DNA from: Pseudidiomarina homiensis
GTDB taxonomy: Bacteria; Pseudomonadota; Gammaproteobacteria; Enterobacterales; Alteromonadaceae
Length of the DNA stretch: 64,000 bases
Assembly (NCBI RefSeq): GCF_003987225.1
Contig: NZ_PIPX01000002.1
Span: 124,001 to 188,000, forward strand
Reading direction: 5' to 3'
The position numbers were made by a program, and so were the translations under genes. Under the pieces are notes generated by a model, which was not told where the DNA came from, made no database searches, and saw only the letters and a list, made by a program, of their open reading frames with translations. Below, in pieces: positions 35,193 through 45,900 of the stretch. How positions within the stretch are numbered: the stretch's first letter is position 1; each line of letters opens with the position of its first letter.

Positions 35193-36003
35193 ATTGATTA
35201 AGCTTATTACCCTAGTGTGGCTCTTGCCAATGAGTGGAGCATTTGCTGCATCATTTGACCACAGTCACGCCGCTTACACCGAACTGCTGCAGAAGCACGT
35301 CATTGTCTACGACGACGGACGTCGTTCGGTAGTCGATTACGCGGCCCTGCAAGCCGACGAACCTGCACTGAACGCCTACCTACAAGAGCTAACCGACGTT
35401 TCGGTTGAGCAATACGACGCATGGAACCGTGACCAACAGTTGGCGTTTTTAATAAACGCCTACAACGCCTTCACGCTGGAACTGATTATCGACAACTATG
35501 CGTCCTTTGCCAGTGGTGAGCATGAGTCAATTCGTGATCTTGGCGGCTTGTTTTACTCTGCTTGGGAGCTTGATTTTGTCGATTTGTTGGGCGAGATGCG
35601 AACCCTTGACTGGATCGAACATGACACGATTCGTGTCGACTTTGACGAGCCTCGGATTCATGCGGTGTTGGTGTGCGCTGCCATGAGTTGCCCCAAGTTG
35701 CGCGCCGAAGCCTACACTGCCGACGCCTTAGACGCACAACTTGAAGATCAAATGCAGACCTTCTTAAGCGACCGCTCGAACAACGGCATCGACGAACAAG
35801 GTCTGTACCTTTCGCGAATCTTCGATTGGTATGAAGAGGATTTTGGCGATCTTCGCACCTATGTGCGTCGCTATGCCGATGCGCTGGCCGATGACCAAGC
35901 CGAGCGCGATTTGCTAATGGGCGACATCCGCATTCGCTACACCGACTATGACTGGCGCTTGAACAATCCTGCTAACGCTAAGCTGCGAAATAACGCACGA
36001 TAG
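35182..36003 (+). CDS. DUF547 periplasmic protein
   Basis: The 273-aa protein has a signal peptide (1-22, ending AFAA) and the DUF547 body: YNAFTLELIIDNY, the IRDLGGLF segment, DEPRIHAVLVCAAMSCPKL and LSRIFDWYEEDF. The family resembles transglutaminase-fold proteins with a conserved Cys and His but its activity is unknown. Its ATG lies inside the yoeB 3' end with no clear ribosome site of its own. Confidence 0.82.
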   Translation: MKNKLIKLITLVWLLPMSGAFAASFDHSHAAYTELLQKHVIVYDDGRRSVVDYAALQADEPALNAYLQELTDVSVEQYDAWNRDQQLAFLINAYNAFTLELIIDNYASFASGEHESIRDLGGLFYSAWELDFVDLLGEMRTLDWIEHDTIRVDFDEPRIHAVLVCAAMSCPKLRAEAYTADALDAQLEDQMQTFLSDRSNNGIDEQGLYLSRIFDWYEEDFGDLRTYVRRYADALADDQAERDLLMGDIRIRYTDYDWRLNNPANAKLRNNAR

Positions 36004-36043
36004 ACTACGCTAGAAGCAGTGGCTTGGTCAGTTGGAGAAGTAT

Positions 36044-36484
36044 ATGTGCGTGCGACAGTTGGTGATTGCTTTAACCTTGGTAGTTGTTGTCGCAGGTTGT
36101 GCGTCGCCCAGTACCACCAACATGATCGGCACCGCGCGCACCCCTCTCGATGCCAGTGAGGTCCTCGTTTACCTTGAGGAACCTATTTGCTTTGAAGCCA
36201 TTGCTCTGCTGACTGCCACCAGCGATGCGTCTTTCGCTTTTGGTGACCAAGCAAAAATCGATGCTGTGCTGCAACGCCTCCGTGAAGCTGCCGCAGCCGT
36301 GGGTGCCAATGGCGTCTTACTGAAGCGCACAGGCGAACAACGCGATGACTCGGTTTACGTCGGCACGGGCCTCGGCCGCAGCACCGGCAACTTCGGCTTC
36401 GGCATCAACATCGGCAAATCCTTCGGCCTCATGGACAAAACCGCCGAAGGCGTGGCCATTTGGGTGCCGGAGCAGTGCGATTAA
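36044..36484 (+). CDS. Small outer-membrane-type lipoprotein
   Basis: The ATG at 36044 follows GGAGAAG and yields a 146-aa lipoprotein (MCVRQLVIALTLVVVVAGC; lipobox VVAGC, Cys19). Upstream TTG codons are unlikely starts. The body has one Cys pair (ICFEAIAL and EQC at the end) and a helix (KIDAVLQRLREAAAAVGANGVLLK) resembling the core of small YdgH/RcsF-like domains; no firm family. Glycine-rich turn near the C-terminus. Confidence 0.65.
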   Translation: MCVRQLVIALTLVVVVAGCASPSTTNMIGTARTPLDASEVLVYLEEPICFEAIALLTATSDASFAFGDQAKIDAVLQRLREAAAAVGANGVLLKRTGEQRDDSVYVGTGLGRSTGNFGFGINIGKSFGLMDKTAEGVAIWVPEQCD

Positions 36485-36504
36485 TTCATTTCGAGGATAC
36501 AAAC

Positions 36505-36876
36505 ATGAACCTAGGTGCATTTTCAGTAAGCTTGGCAGTAAAAGACGTGAAAGCGTCGGTTGCCTTTTATAAGAAGCTCGGCTTTGAACAGCTTGTGGAC
36601 TTGACCGAGCAAGGCTGGGCCATTTTGAAAAACGGCGACCACATCATCGGCTTGTTCCAAGGCATGATCGACGAGAACATTCTCACCTTCAATCCCGGCT
36701 GGGACCAGAACGGTAAGAACGTCGAACCCTTCACCGACATCCGAGAACTACGCAAGCAGCTCGAAGCCGCCGGCGTCGAAGTTTTTAACGCCAATTTAGA
36801 TGGCCCCGATAGCCGTGGCAGCTTGATGATCCGCGACCCAGATGGCAATGCGATTTTGTTGGACCAGCATCGGTAG
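36505..36876 (+). CDS. VOC/glyoxalase-fold protein
   Basis: A 123-aa single-unit protein starting at the ATG 36505 with GAGG upstream. It has the VOC fold pattern VSLAVKDVKASVAFYKKLGFEQL at the start and LMIRDPDGNAILLDQH at the end, the second metal-ligand segment of this superfamily. It may bind a metal as a dimer; the substrate is unknown. It is the last gene of normal composition before the defence island. Confidence 0.82.
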   Translation: MNLGAFSVSLAVKDVKASVAFYKKLGFEQLVDLTEQGWAILKNGDHIIGLFQGMIDENILTFNPGWDQNGKNVEPFTDIRELRKQLEAAGVEVFNANLDGPDSRGSLMIRDPDGNAILLDQHR

Positions 36877-37012
36877 TTGGTTGCTTAGGAGCGTTTGTCT
36901 GGGGCCCATTGCTAAGCTAATTGAGTGCGCACGACGCTAAATGTCGCACACTGTTGGTATAAAACGAGGGACTCAATAGATTCGGTAAATTAGTCATAGA
37001 AAACCATTTACT

Positions 37013-37033
37013 ATTACGTTCATTGAACGTAAT
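37013..37033. promoter_or_regulatory. Perfect palindrome, probable methyltransferase operator
   Basis: ATTACGTTCA, one T, then TGAACGTAAT: a perfect 10-bp dyad 28 bp before the methyltransferase GTG. The encoded protein has an N-terminal HTH, and in the MspI system the equivalent region binds its own promoter, so autoregulation is likely. Confidence 0.65.
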
Positions 37034-37060
37034 ATTCCGGTGCTGAGGAAGGATTTTTCT

Positions 37061-38326
37061 GTGAAACAAGACCAAGTAAAAGCCCATCGATTACGCTGTG
37101 GATTGACGCAAAGTCAAGCTGCGGAACTTGTTCATGCAAACATTCGTACTTGGCAGCAATGGGAATCTGGTGATCGAACTATGCATCCAGCGTTCATTGA
37201 ACTTTTTTACATGAAAACCGCCAACGCAGCCGCAATAAAAGAGGGACGAATCATGTCATTTATCAAGCCAAGCATCACGTTTAATGAACTGAAAAAAAAT
37301 CACAAGCAGTTGGCAGACACCACTCATCGTTCAGAACAAATCGAAGCTGAGGGTGCTAAGTTTAAGTTCATTGATTTGTTCGCTGGGGTTGGGGGGATTC
37401 GTTTTGCTTTCCAGAAAGCTGGCGGTGCTTGTGTCTTTTCCTCAGAGATAGATATTCACGCTCAATTAACTTATTACACTAATCACGGAACAGTACCTTA
37501 CGGTGATATAACGAGAATTGAAGCATCTGATATCCCCGACCACGATATTCTTTGTGCTGGTTTTCCGTGTCAGCCTTTTAGCCATATTGGTAAACGAGAA
37601 GGCTTTAAGCACCCAACACAAGGAACAATGTTTCACGAAATTGTTCGTATTGCGTCCGAAAGACGACCAAGAGTACTGTTTTTAGAAAATGTACCAGGGC
37701 TTGTAAATCACGATAATGGAAATACTTTGAAAGTGATTTTAGAAACTTTGGATGACTTAGGGTACAAGTGTTATCACAAGGTGTTAAATGCTAGCGATTT
37801 TGGGGTACCCCAGAATCGAAAACGTTTTTATTTGGTGGCGTTTTCAGGAAATGAGGAATTTTCTTTTCCTGAACCACCAATGATCAAAGCGGATATAGGT
37901 TCATGTCTTGAGTCAAATATAGATGGTTACTCGATATCGAAACATCTACAGAAAACGTATTTATTCAAGAAAGACGATGGTAGACCCATTTTGATTGATC
38001 GCAATACCTCTGGTCCTATGAAGACACTTGTTTCTAGTTATCATAAGATACAGAGACTTACCGGGACCTTCGTAAAAGATGGTGAAACAGGAATTCGATT
38101 ATTAACAGCAAATGAGTGCAAACGAGCAATGGGTTTCCCCGAAAGTTTTCTGTTTCCAGTTTCTCGAACCCAAATGTACCGACAAATGGGGAATTCAGTC
38201 GTTATAACTGTCATTGAAGCGATTGCGAGTAATATTACTTCAGCCCTTGAGAAGAACGATGCTGTTAAAGCCACGAAAAAAGCCAAGCCATCAGACGAGG
38301 CTATTCTTGAGGTTGAGGCAGTTTAA
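37061..38326 (+). CDS. DNA cytosine-C5 methyltransferase with N-terminal HTH (M.MspI-like)
   Basis: The GTG at 37061 has GAGGAAGG upstream and starts a 421-aa protein. Residues 8-45 form an HTH (LTQSQAAELVHANIRTWQQW) followed by a linker; the C5 methyltransferase has motif I FAGVGGIR, motif IV with catalytic Cys170 (GFPCQPFS), motif VI ENVPGL, motif VIII QNRKRFYL and motif X RQMGNSV. Across its length, including the target-recognition region and RLLTANECKRAMGFPESF, it resembles M.MspI as I remember it, so CCGG is the expected target and the outer cytosine the expected base. A second good start (GAGGG then ATG 37253, Met65) would make a form without the HTH. Convergent with the endonuclease gene. 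Confidence 0.93.
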   Translation: MKQDQVKAHRLRCGLTQSQAAELVHANIRTWQQWESGDRTMHPAFIELFYMKTANAAAIKEGRIMSFIKPSITFNELKKNHKQLADTTHRSEQIEAEGAKFKFIDLFAGVGGIRFAFQKAGGACVFSSEIDIHAQLTYYTNHGTVPYGDITRIEASDIPDHDILCAGFPCQPFSHIGKREGFKHPTQGTMFHEIVRIASERRPRVLFLENVPGLVNHDNGNTLKVILETLDDLGYKCYHKVLNASDFGVPQNRKRFYLVAFSGNEEFSFPEPPMIKADIGSCLESNIDGYSISKHLQKTYLFKKDDGRPILIDRNTSGPMKTLVSSYHKIQRLTGTFVKDGETGIRLLTANECKRAMGFPESFLFPVSRTQMYRQMGNSVVITVIEAIASNITSALEKNDAVKATKKAKPSDEAILEVEAV

Positions 38327-39626
38327 GCGGCATCTTTAACTGAATTCTCTCTCCACGACGCTTCGAGGGGTAGGTCCATGAAAATGGTGCCCCTCTGCTA
38401 TTTCCAATGTTTCGGTAAAGTTCATTGCAGTAATCTTGAGCATGCTGCAATTTACACAGTCCGTTATTTGCATTTCTAGTCAACAGAAAGTCAGCTAGTT
38501 GAGTTGAAGGATCAATAATATTATCTTCGTCGTGCTTGCCGATAATAGCCCATTCAATAATTTTCATCATATATTGGTTAAGAGTACTGTCTATATCTAA
38601 CGCGACACCTCGATCAGTTAGAAGCTTCTCAAATTGTGTCCAGGAGCCTGCCTCTTGAAAAGTTGTTACTAATAGTCTGAAGGCATCATCGCTTGGTGCA
38701 ATGACCCGAACAAAGTCCTTTGCTTGATAGTCGTGGCAACTTACGCGACTTGAAGTTGTATTTTTGATGCTCAGGTTCGCGGTTCGAAAAGATTTTGGGC
38801 CAGTGAAAATCTTCAGGTGGACATCTGTTTTTGGACTTCCTAGGTTCTTAAGTTTTGTGATGGTGTCAGTAGCTTCGAGAAGTTGGATTTGTTCTCGAGG
38901 AATGCTTAATGCGTCCGTAATACCAGTCACTAGTTCATGAAATTCATAACAATCTGACTTCCCATACTTAAATTTTGATAAGTTTTCTTCGCTATTTAGT
39001 TCACTGACTAAGTATTTTTCAAACTGGTTGCCCGCGCGCCCGTAATAACTACCTGTAGGCTCTCGCGTAGCTAGGTGAACGGTTGAAAAGTCAGTTGTGT
39101 ATTCTGTCTGTGATGAAAAATAGTCGGTTACTTCCGACACGCTTTCGATAGCTGTTTCAATTTCGGACCTGTAGTTGTCAATGAACTCAATGAACTCAGC
39201 GTAAGTTAACCAATGTGATGCCGGCGAGAAGAATTCGTTTGCATGAATTCGCTCACGAGCTGACAAAAAGGTAGTGTTTGAAATTTCGTCATCAGGAAAC
39301 AAAAGGATTGATGCAACGATGTCTCCAGAAAACTCGGAGTAACTCTGAATACCAAGAAAGTCATAAAACGAAATTTTGGCTCGATCTGACCTGAATGAGT
39401 TACTTGCCCGAATTAGTATGAACTTTTGGTCCAACGTCGTTACTATAAAGTCAGTTTTAAACTGTTTCTCGTAAGAGTAGTCCCGATGCTTAAATGTTTC
39501 GTCCGAGGTGAAAGATTCTATGAGCCCTTCGTTGAGCATGCGAGTCAGAAGGATGGCCACATCCTCTTTAACTCTCTGACCACTCACCGATTTTTCCTTG
39601 TTGCTGATATTTTGAGCCGAAGTCAT
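38301..39626 (-). CDS. MspI-family type II restriction endonuclease with N-terminal extension
   Basis: The C-terminal part (about residues 195-435 of 441) follows the MspI endonuclease: RAGNQFEKYLVSEL, SPKTDVHLKI (Asp268), NLSIKN (Lys288), the MKIIEWAI helix and the end segment PFSWTYPSKRRGERIQLK, the same order as SPKTD, NIK and LNWTYASGSKAKK in MspI. The Asn of MspI's N-x-K appears as Ser286. MspI has only about 262 residues; here about 190 more residues precede it and contain another nuclease-like D-x(n)-hydrophobic strand pair (KTDFIV, FILIRAS) without the usual Lys. It should cut CCGG sites left unmethylated by the convergent methyltransferase (26-bp overlap of 3' ends). Confidence 0.82.
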   Translation of the reverse strand: MTSAQNISNKEKSVSGQRVKEDVAILLTRMLNEGLIESFTSDETFKHRDYSYEKQFKTDFIVTTLDQKFILIRASNSFRSDRAKISFYDFLGIQSYSEFSGDIVASILLFPDDEISNTTFLSARERIHANEFFSPASHWLTYAEFIEFIDNYRSEIETAIESVSEVTDYFSSQTEYTTDFSTVHLATREPTGSYYGRAGNQFEKYLVSELNSEENLSKFKYGKSDCYEFHELVTGITDALSIPREQIQLLEATDTITKLKNLGSPKTDVHLKIFTGPKSFRTANLSIKNTTSSRVSCHDYQAKDFVRVIAPSDDAFRLLVTTFQEAGSWTQFEKLLTDRGVALDIDSTLNQYMMKIIEWAIIGKHDEDNIIDPSTQLADFLLTRNANNGLCKLQHAQDYCNELYRNIGNSRGAPFSWTYPSKRRGERIQLKMPLKLPQPQE

Positions 39627-39869
39627 TTATTCGATATGTCCGCGATAAAAGTCTAAAAGCATCCTTACATTATAACTCGTCGTTAATTCGGGCAAGGTGA
39701 AATTTTACCAAGAGAGCCTAACAGAACTATACGCCGGAACAAAATTGTGCGAAAGTTGTTGTTAAAATGATGTATTAGTTTAAGTTAGACCTTTAACGCT
39801 GGCCAGTACTATCGATACTTTGATTCAGCATTAATATCAATATGCGGTCATGGCTATGCGGTGGGTTAA

Positions 39870-39890
39870 ATGAGTGAAAAACGGACCTAG
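39870..39890 (+). other. Six-codon leader ORF in front of the helicase operon
   Basis: GGTGGG precedes an ATG that opens MSEKRT and stops at TAG, whose last base is the G of the next gene's GTG start. The 1010-aa gene has no ribosome site of its own that I can see, so re-initiation after this leader would explain its translation. The rest of the 39627-39889 spacer is A+T-rich and holds the divergent promoters, with no gene. Confidence 0.35.
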
Positions 39891-42800
39891 TGCGTATGAA
39901 TATTTCATACCGGAAACTTAACGAGTCTGCCGTAAAACTTTATTTTGATGGTCGTCATCAAGAGGAACCTGTTTATTTAGACCTTGATAATGATTCGTCT
40001 AACGAGCTAGCGGAATCGCTAAACTGCGACCTGGACAATATTGAAGTTGTAATAAGTAGAGCTATTTCATCAACATTCGATTGGACTGACAGTAATCCCT
40101 ATATTTGGCATGTCAGACAGTTCAAGGAGTGGAATAAAAATCGTGGAAGTGCTCCACCTCCTTTTATCGGATTATTGCTGGGGTTGTCTATATCGGCCGA
40201 GCGTATGCGGCAAGATAATAGCTACTCAGCAAATAATTACTACGAAAGGCTTTTCGAATTTCTCGAAGAAACGGATAAAACCAAGCAATCTAAGTTACGC
40301 CTATCAGCGAAGTTTACAGCCGATTTCTGGAATGCTCTTAACCAATGGTTGATTGAAAATGATTATGCTTTAGGCATTCCAACCGCAAAACAAGTTAATT
40401 CATGGAAATATGTGAGTTATGCGATTTCTCAGACTCTAGTTAGAGAGTCTGAGAAAAGTAGGCTTCGTCGTATGTTCCTAGGTTTGGGGATTTCCCCGCA
40501 TGAAAATTTAAGTATAACTGATGCCACTCAATATATTCATCAGTGGATGGTGACGAGTGAACCTAATTTATGGCTGAGAAAACTTTGGTCGAAAGTAGAG
40601 CTTCGAGAAAGGGTTGCAATCGCAGCACTACAAGAGTTATCAAGGTTAGATGCGAAAGACTGTTCAAATGTTTCAGAAGTTCAAGGTCAAAAATTTTTAG
40701 CCTGGATACTTGTTAGAAAAAAATTTCCGAGAAACAAGATACAGATATATTTAACTAGTGATGCACAATTCGAAGGTAAGGCTAAACTCATTGAGCCAGC
40801 AGAATATGACATAAAGAGAGAAGCTAATGAATCTTTAGTCTTTACTGCGCTTCCGGGCTCGAATTTGTCATATTTAGGACCAACTCATACTTTGAAACTG
40901 GACGGACTTTTAACTTTACCGATATCGGTAGAAGCCGATGGTATTGAGTATAATTTAAAGCATCGTCCAAGGCCTATAGTTCCTTTGTCGAGGGCCGAAG
41001 CGGGGACCTTCTTTAAAGAGGTCTCTAGAGTATCCATGTTTACTGAACACGCACTAATTTGTCACGTACAGTGGCAGTCACAAGTAGTCTGCTTCCTAAA
41101 CAAATATGCGAGAAATGAATTTGAGGTATTAACACGTGATCAAGGTCTTGATATTCCTGAAAACTGGGTACTTATTACAAGCGTATACATTATTCATAAC
41201 GTAAAAGATAACGTGAGTGACAACCTACAGTGTTTAGTTCCGCTTGCCTTGGGTAACAGTATTCAATTAGAAGGAGGAATAAGGCTTCAACAGAATGTAT
41301 GGCACGCGAGTGCTCCACCGAACGTAATCGCAGCATCCTCTGATGGGCTTTTAGGTGTGGAATTACAGAGTATTCAATTTGAAAATAAAAATCAGGTGTT
41401 AGGGCATAATATTGGTTCACCAAGAAATAGCGACTTTTTACGATCTCTTATTACATTAGAGGGGCCACATAATAACTTCATACTAGTCGCTAAAAAAGAC
41501 AACAAAGTGATATCTGAAAGAAATATATCCTTTCGGACGGCGAATTACCCTAGGAAAACAGTTAATCTCGATGAAAGGCTACTCGCGTACTCTTTTGCGA
41601 AAGAAGAAGAGAGTTGGGAGCTAACGGCGAAATCAATTTCTACTTTAGACTCTAATAAACCCTATTTGAGGGGGATGCTAACAAAAAATATATCGCCAAT
41701 GGAACAACAAGAAACGCCCTGTGATTTTGAGTCAGAGCTCTCGAATATACCAGAGGTTGTTGAAATAGAGGAAACGTATGATTTGAACACCCTATCCGGC
41801 TTCACTGAGTCGTGTATTTTGCGAGGGTACCATATTTGGGAATGTCCACCCGCGATAACGCCTGAAGATTTTGAAAGAGTAGTTCGCCCGATGCGATGTA
41901 AAGACTGCGATAGTATGGTTCTCTCCAGAAAACCTCGTATGGGTTTCTATAGACTAAATCGACGACAGAAGTCGGGCAAGCCAAAAGAGGACTTAGAAGT
42001 AAAAGGTGCACCCAAGTTTCCTGAGCCAGTTACAAATGTGAACTTAGTATTTGATGCTTTATGTTATTTGCAGCACGGGACATGGAAAGCTATACAAAAT
42101 GTTTGCTCTGACGTTTTTTCAGAGCCCTGGGAATCTTATCAATTTGTCCTGAATTTGTCAGACTTAGGGCATATAGATATTGAGTTTGACTCAAACAACT
42201 TTAGGCTTAAAAGGTGGTCCATAGCACCAACGACTTTGGTCGTCACCGAGTCCAATTTTGCCTTTTTAGCTGGCTACAGGAGCACGAATTTAGTTGAGCA
42301 GTTAAGCAAAGAGTTGAATGAATTTCAACGGAAAGATTTTCAACAGGAACTTGGACCAGACGTAATTGGTTGGCAGCTTGGTAAAACTGAAGGAGAAGAA
42401 CTTGAGTACAGGCTCCATAAGGAGGGCTGTCGATTACAAATCCCTGTGATAAAAGCTAGTGATGCTATTTTAGCACAGCACTTACCGTCTATTACGACTA
42501 TGATCGCAGAAATGCCTAAAATTTCTTTAGGGCCTGATGAAGTAGTTGAAAAATACGACGTAAAAAAGAACCAGTGGATAAAGAGTCAGTTTGATAATTC
42601 AACTGGTGAAGGGGCTTATAGAGGATTATTTAATGGTAGAACCTACTTTTACAATGACGAAAACCGAATATGTAGAGCAATGCCATGTGAGCTGGCAAAG
42701 CTGAGCGCAGCTTTAAAAGGAGACATGCAAATTATTAGCTATGACGAAGTGACAGAGGAGTTATCTAGTCTTGTTGGTTGTCCACCCCCTCTCCTGTATC

Positions 42801-42922
42801 GTCGTGCTTTAGTCGCTTGCTCGGGGCAGCTGCCAACTAAAATTGGAACTAAATCAGTATTTCGTCATATTCCGAAACAAATTGCATCTATTATTTTCAA
42901 AAAAGTAATGGTTAAAAAATGA
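39890..42922 (+). CDS. Uncharacterised 1010-aa defence protein (DruH/DruG-like candidate)
   Basis: Start is the GTG at 39890 or the ATG two codons later. I recognise no enzymatic motif. The N-terminal third is helical; the middle (about 330-560) looks beta-rich; a cysteine cluster near residues 640-675 ([22 protein letters not shown]) may bind zinc; the C-terminal third has a possible wHTH-like region ([16 protein letters not shown]). Large proteins without known domains directly before a DruE-type helicase are a mark of Druantia type II (DruG) and type III (DruH). Size and the two-gene arrangement fit type III best, by inference. A+T content is clearly above that of the flanking genes. The stop overlaps the next ATG (ATGA). 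Confidence 0.6.
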   Translation: MRMNISYRKLNESAVKLYFDGRHQEEPVYLDLDNDSSNELAESLNCDLDNIEVVISRAISSTFDWTDSNPYIWHVRQFKEWNKNRGSAPPPFIGLLLGLSISAERMRQDNSYSANNYYERLFEFLEETDKTKQSKLRLSAKFTADFWNALNQWLIENDYALGIPTAKQVNSWKYVSYAISQTLVRESEKSRLRRMFLGLGISPHENLSITDATQYIHQWMVTSEPNLWLRKLWSKVELRERVAIAALQELSRLDAKDCSNVSEVQGQKFLAWILVRKKFPRNKIQIYLTSDAQFEGKAKLIEPAEYDIKREANESLVFTALPGSNLSYLGPTHTLKLDGLLTLPISVEADGIEYNLKHRPRPIVPLSRAEAGTFFKEVSRVSMFTEHALICHVQWQSQVVCFLNKYARNEFEVLTRDQGLDIPENWVLITSVYIIHNVKDNVSDNLQCLVPLALGNSIQLEGGIRLQQNVWHASAPPNVIAASSDGLLGVELQSIQFENKNQVLGHNIGSPRNSDFLRSLITLEGPHNNFILVAKKDNKVISERNISFRTANYPRKTVNLDERLLAYSFAKEEESWELTAKSISTLDSNKPYLRGMLTKNISPMEQQETPCDFESELSNIPEVVEIEETYDLNTLSGFTESCILRGYHIWECPPAITPEDFERVVRPMRCKDCDSMVLSRKPRMGFYRLNRRQKSGKPKEDLEVKGAPKFPEPVTNVNLVFDALCYLQHGTWKAIQNVCSDVFSEPWESYQFVLNLSDLGHIDIEFDSNNFRLKRWSIAPTTLVVTESNFAFLAGYRSTNLVEQLSKELNEFQRKDFQQELGPDVIGWQLGKTEGEELEYRLHKEGCRLQIPVIKASDAILAQHLPSITTMIAEMPKISLGPDEVVEKYDVKKNQWIKSQFDNSTGEGAYRGLFNGRTYFYNDENRICRAMPCELAKLSAALKGDMQIISYDEVTEELSSLVGCPPPLLYRRALVACSGQLPTKIGTKSVFRHIPKQIASIIFKKVMVKK

Positions 42923-45900
42923 ACGAAAAAACGCCAATCGATGTTCTCTCTTATATTAAAGATGCATATCACAAGTACTACAATACTGCGTTCAGGATGA
43001 AAGATAGCGAGGTTATGAACGAGCGAGAGAAATTGCTTGAATCTCCTGGAATGACTGCACAAGATCTTTTAATAGAAGCTGTATTTGCGTACCCCTCAGT
43101 TTGTTCAATATCCGATGTGGTCAGAGAGGTTGGGCTGAGCGAAGATGTGGCTATTCTCTTAGCTAGAATGCTTTTTGATGCAGAACCTGAATTTAAGCTA
43201 CGTCTTCATCAAAAACAGTCCGTCGTAACGTCTTTAGCTGAAAACAATGCACTCACTCGAAATGTAGTTGTTACGTCGGGTACGGGGTCTGGAAAAACCG
43301 AAAGCTTTCTCGCTCCCATATTTGCTCGGCTAATTTCCGAACGGATAGATTACCCTCATTCACCTATAAATCGCTGGTGGAGAGAGAACTGGAGTGAGGA
43401 AACTGAATGGAGCGGGTTGCGGGCGAAAAACTCTTGTATACAGCCAGCTGTCAGAGCATTAATTCTTTACCCTACAAATGCTCTGGTTGAGGATCAAGTA
43501 TCGCGTATAAGGAAGGCCGCGATAAGAGGACTTGAAGAAACTGGAAGTCCAGTGTTTTATTTTGGTCGGTACACTGGAGCCACTCTTGGTGGCACCGCTA
43601 TGCCGCCGACAAAGTTGACAAAGCGGCATAGTAAGGTTGTTGAAGAAGTTGCCAAGGAGATAAGAACTATTGAGCATGAAGCTAATAATCTCGCGCAAAC
43701 AAACCTAGATGTTCGAAGCCAATTTCCGAGTCCCGATTGCGGTGAAATGTTGACTAGATGGGAGATGATTGAGACGCCACCCGACATCTTAATCACAAAC
43801 GTGTCAATGCTGAATGTAATGTTAATGCGGGATATAGAAGACCCTATCTTTGAGCAAACAAAAGCATGGTTGAGTGAGTCGGAAGATCATCATTTTTCGT
43901 TGATTATCGATGAGCTTCATGGATATCGAGGAACGCAAGGTACAGAAGTAAGTTTGGTAATTCGAAATCTACTCTCTCGCCTTGGGCTCAAGCCTGACTC
44001 CCCTCAACTCAGATGCATAGGCACGAGTGCTTCGTTAGATGGAAATGAAGGCTTGGAATTTCTAGAACAGTTTTTTGGTGTTAGTAAAAATTCGTTTGAT
44101 GTATTTGAAGGTAGACCTCGAAAACCTAATATTAGCTTGCCATTGAATCAAGATCGAGTTCTGGCTCTATCAGCTGACGTTCTTAACGGAGATGAGTTGG
44201 CAATAAAAAGATGTATTAGTGATTTTTCACCAAGAGATGCAATAGGTACAGCGTGTCTTTTAGCGGGGAAAATGCCTGATGGAAGAGTGATACCCTCAAG
44301 ACTTAGTGAAATTGGATATCACTTATTTGGGGAGAATTATGACGAGAGGGCTCTGGCTACGTTATTAACAGCGGGAAATAATGAGGTGGTAAACAATTAT
44401 GAGGAGCCTCAACCCGCTTTTCGAGCACATATGTTTTTACGACAAATTCAAGGAGTATGGGCGTGCTCGAACCCTGACTGCGATCAAGTTGACGCAGATT
44501 TCAACTTTCCATCTCGAAGGATTGGAAAACTATTTAAAACCCCACTACTAAAATGCGGGTGCGGAGGCCAAGTCCTCGAGTTACTGTATTGTGATGACTG
44601 TGGAGAGTCATTTCTTGGGGGTTACGTAACCACGATGCCAAAAGACTTCCCAGATGAAGATGGAATTTATCTTGAATCTGGTCAGTCAGAGTTATCCATC
44701 GGTCAGCCACAATTAGTTTATCAGCGAAAATATGAACATTATGCTTGGTATTGGCCAAAGGAGCCAGCGCGGAAAATTGAACCTTGGAAACATAAAGGTT
44801 CGACATTTGAATTTGTAGGTGCTGATTTCGACCCGATGCTGGGGCGGTTATCGAGGCAAAAACCCGGTGATTCGAGAAGTGGCACTATGTATATTTCAAA
44901 TGCGCCAACTGGTTCTATTGCTGCTCTTCCAGAAAAATGTCCATGTTGTATGTCGTCAAGATTTCAAAAAGAACTGGATAACTTTTTTTCCTCAAATGTA
45001 AACTCACCTATTCGAGGCTTGAGAACAGGCCTAAATGTAACGACTCAACTAATTGCTGATAGGGCGGTATCTAAGCTAGGAGGTAATGGTTCTGCAGCTC
45101 AAATGATTACTTTTACCGACAGTAGAGATGATGCTGCTGATGTTGCGGCTGAACTCGAACTGAACCATTACAGGGATGTTCTCCGCCAGACTCTGTACAA
45201 AGTGATCTCAGGAAGAGACACGTATTCCGCACAGCAAATAGAAGAACTCTTTTATAGACTTGACTCATTAACCCCGCGGGAGCAGTCATTTTTATCGGAG
45301 CTGAAGGAGAGTTCCCCAGAGGCTTTTTTTGCTTTCAAAAACAAAGCACGTCAAGTTGCAGACGAGAGTGAGTTAGAAGTAATTAAGGAGTACTCTCATA
45401 GTGAACTAAGTCAAGGCATAATTTCTTGGTCATCTTTGATGAGACGAGTTGAAAAAGAGTTGGTTGCTCTGGGGATCAATCCAGCAGGACCCCTTCACTC
45501 TCTTCAGGGACAAAAAGATCAACCGTGGTGGAGGTATTTCAAGCCGTCAGTTCAAGGAGATTGGCAACCGCTTCCAGATATCGTGGCCAATGAGCAAAGA
45601 AACAGACTTCGCGGTGTGATGGCAAAAAATATCACAGAAGCTATTTTTGATGGCGGAGGAAGAGATCTTGAGTCTATGGGCATCGCTTACGTTGAACCAA
45701 TTCTCGACGCTAATAGGCTGGCACCTTTGCCAAAAGCCGAAGCTCTAGGCGTAGCGGCAAACACGGTCAGGCTATTAGGTCGAGCGGGGTACTATGAAGA
45801 AGGACGAACAAGGGCTAGCAGCCGAGCACCCGCTATCGTTAAAGAGTACTTAAAAAAAATCGCTCCTTCAGTGGGGTTGAGCGGCGAGGAGCTAAGTGAT

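Noticed and set aside
36900-37060. Possible attachment site at the left border of the island
   Set aside because: No direct repeat of this segment was seen at 50262-50296 and there is no integrase or tRNA gene.
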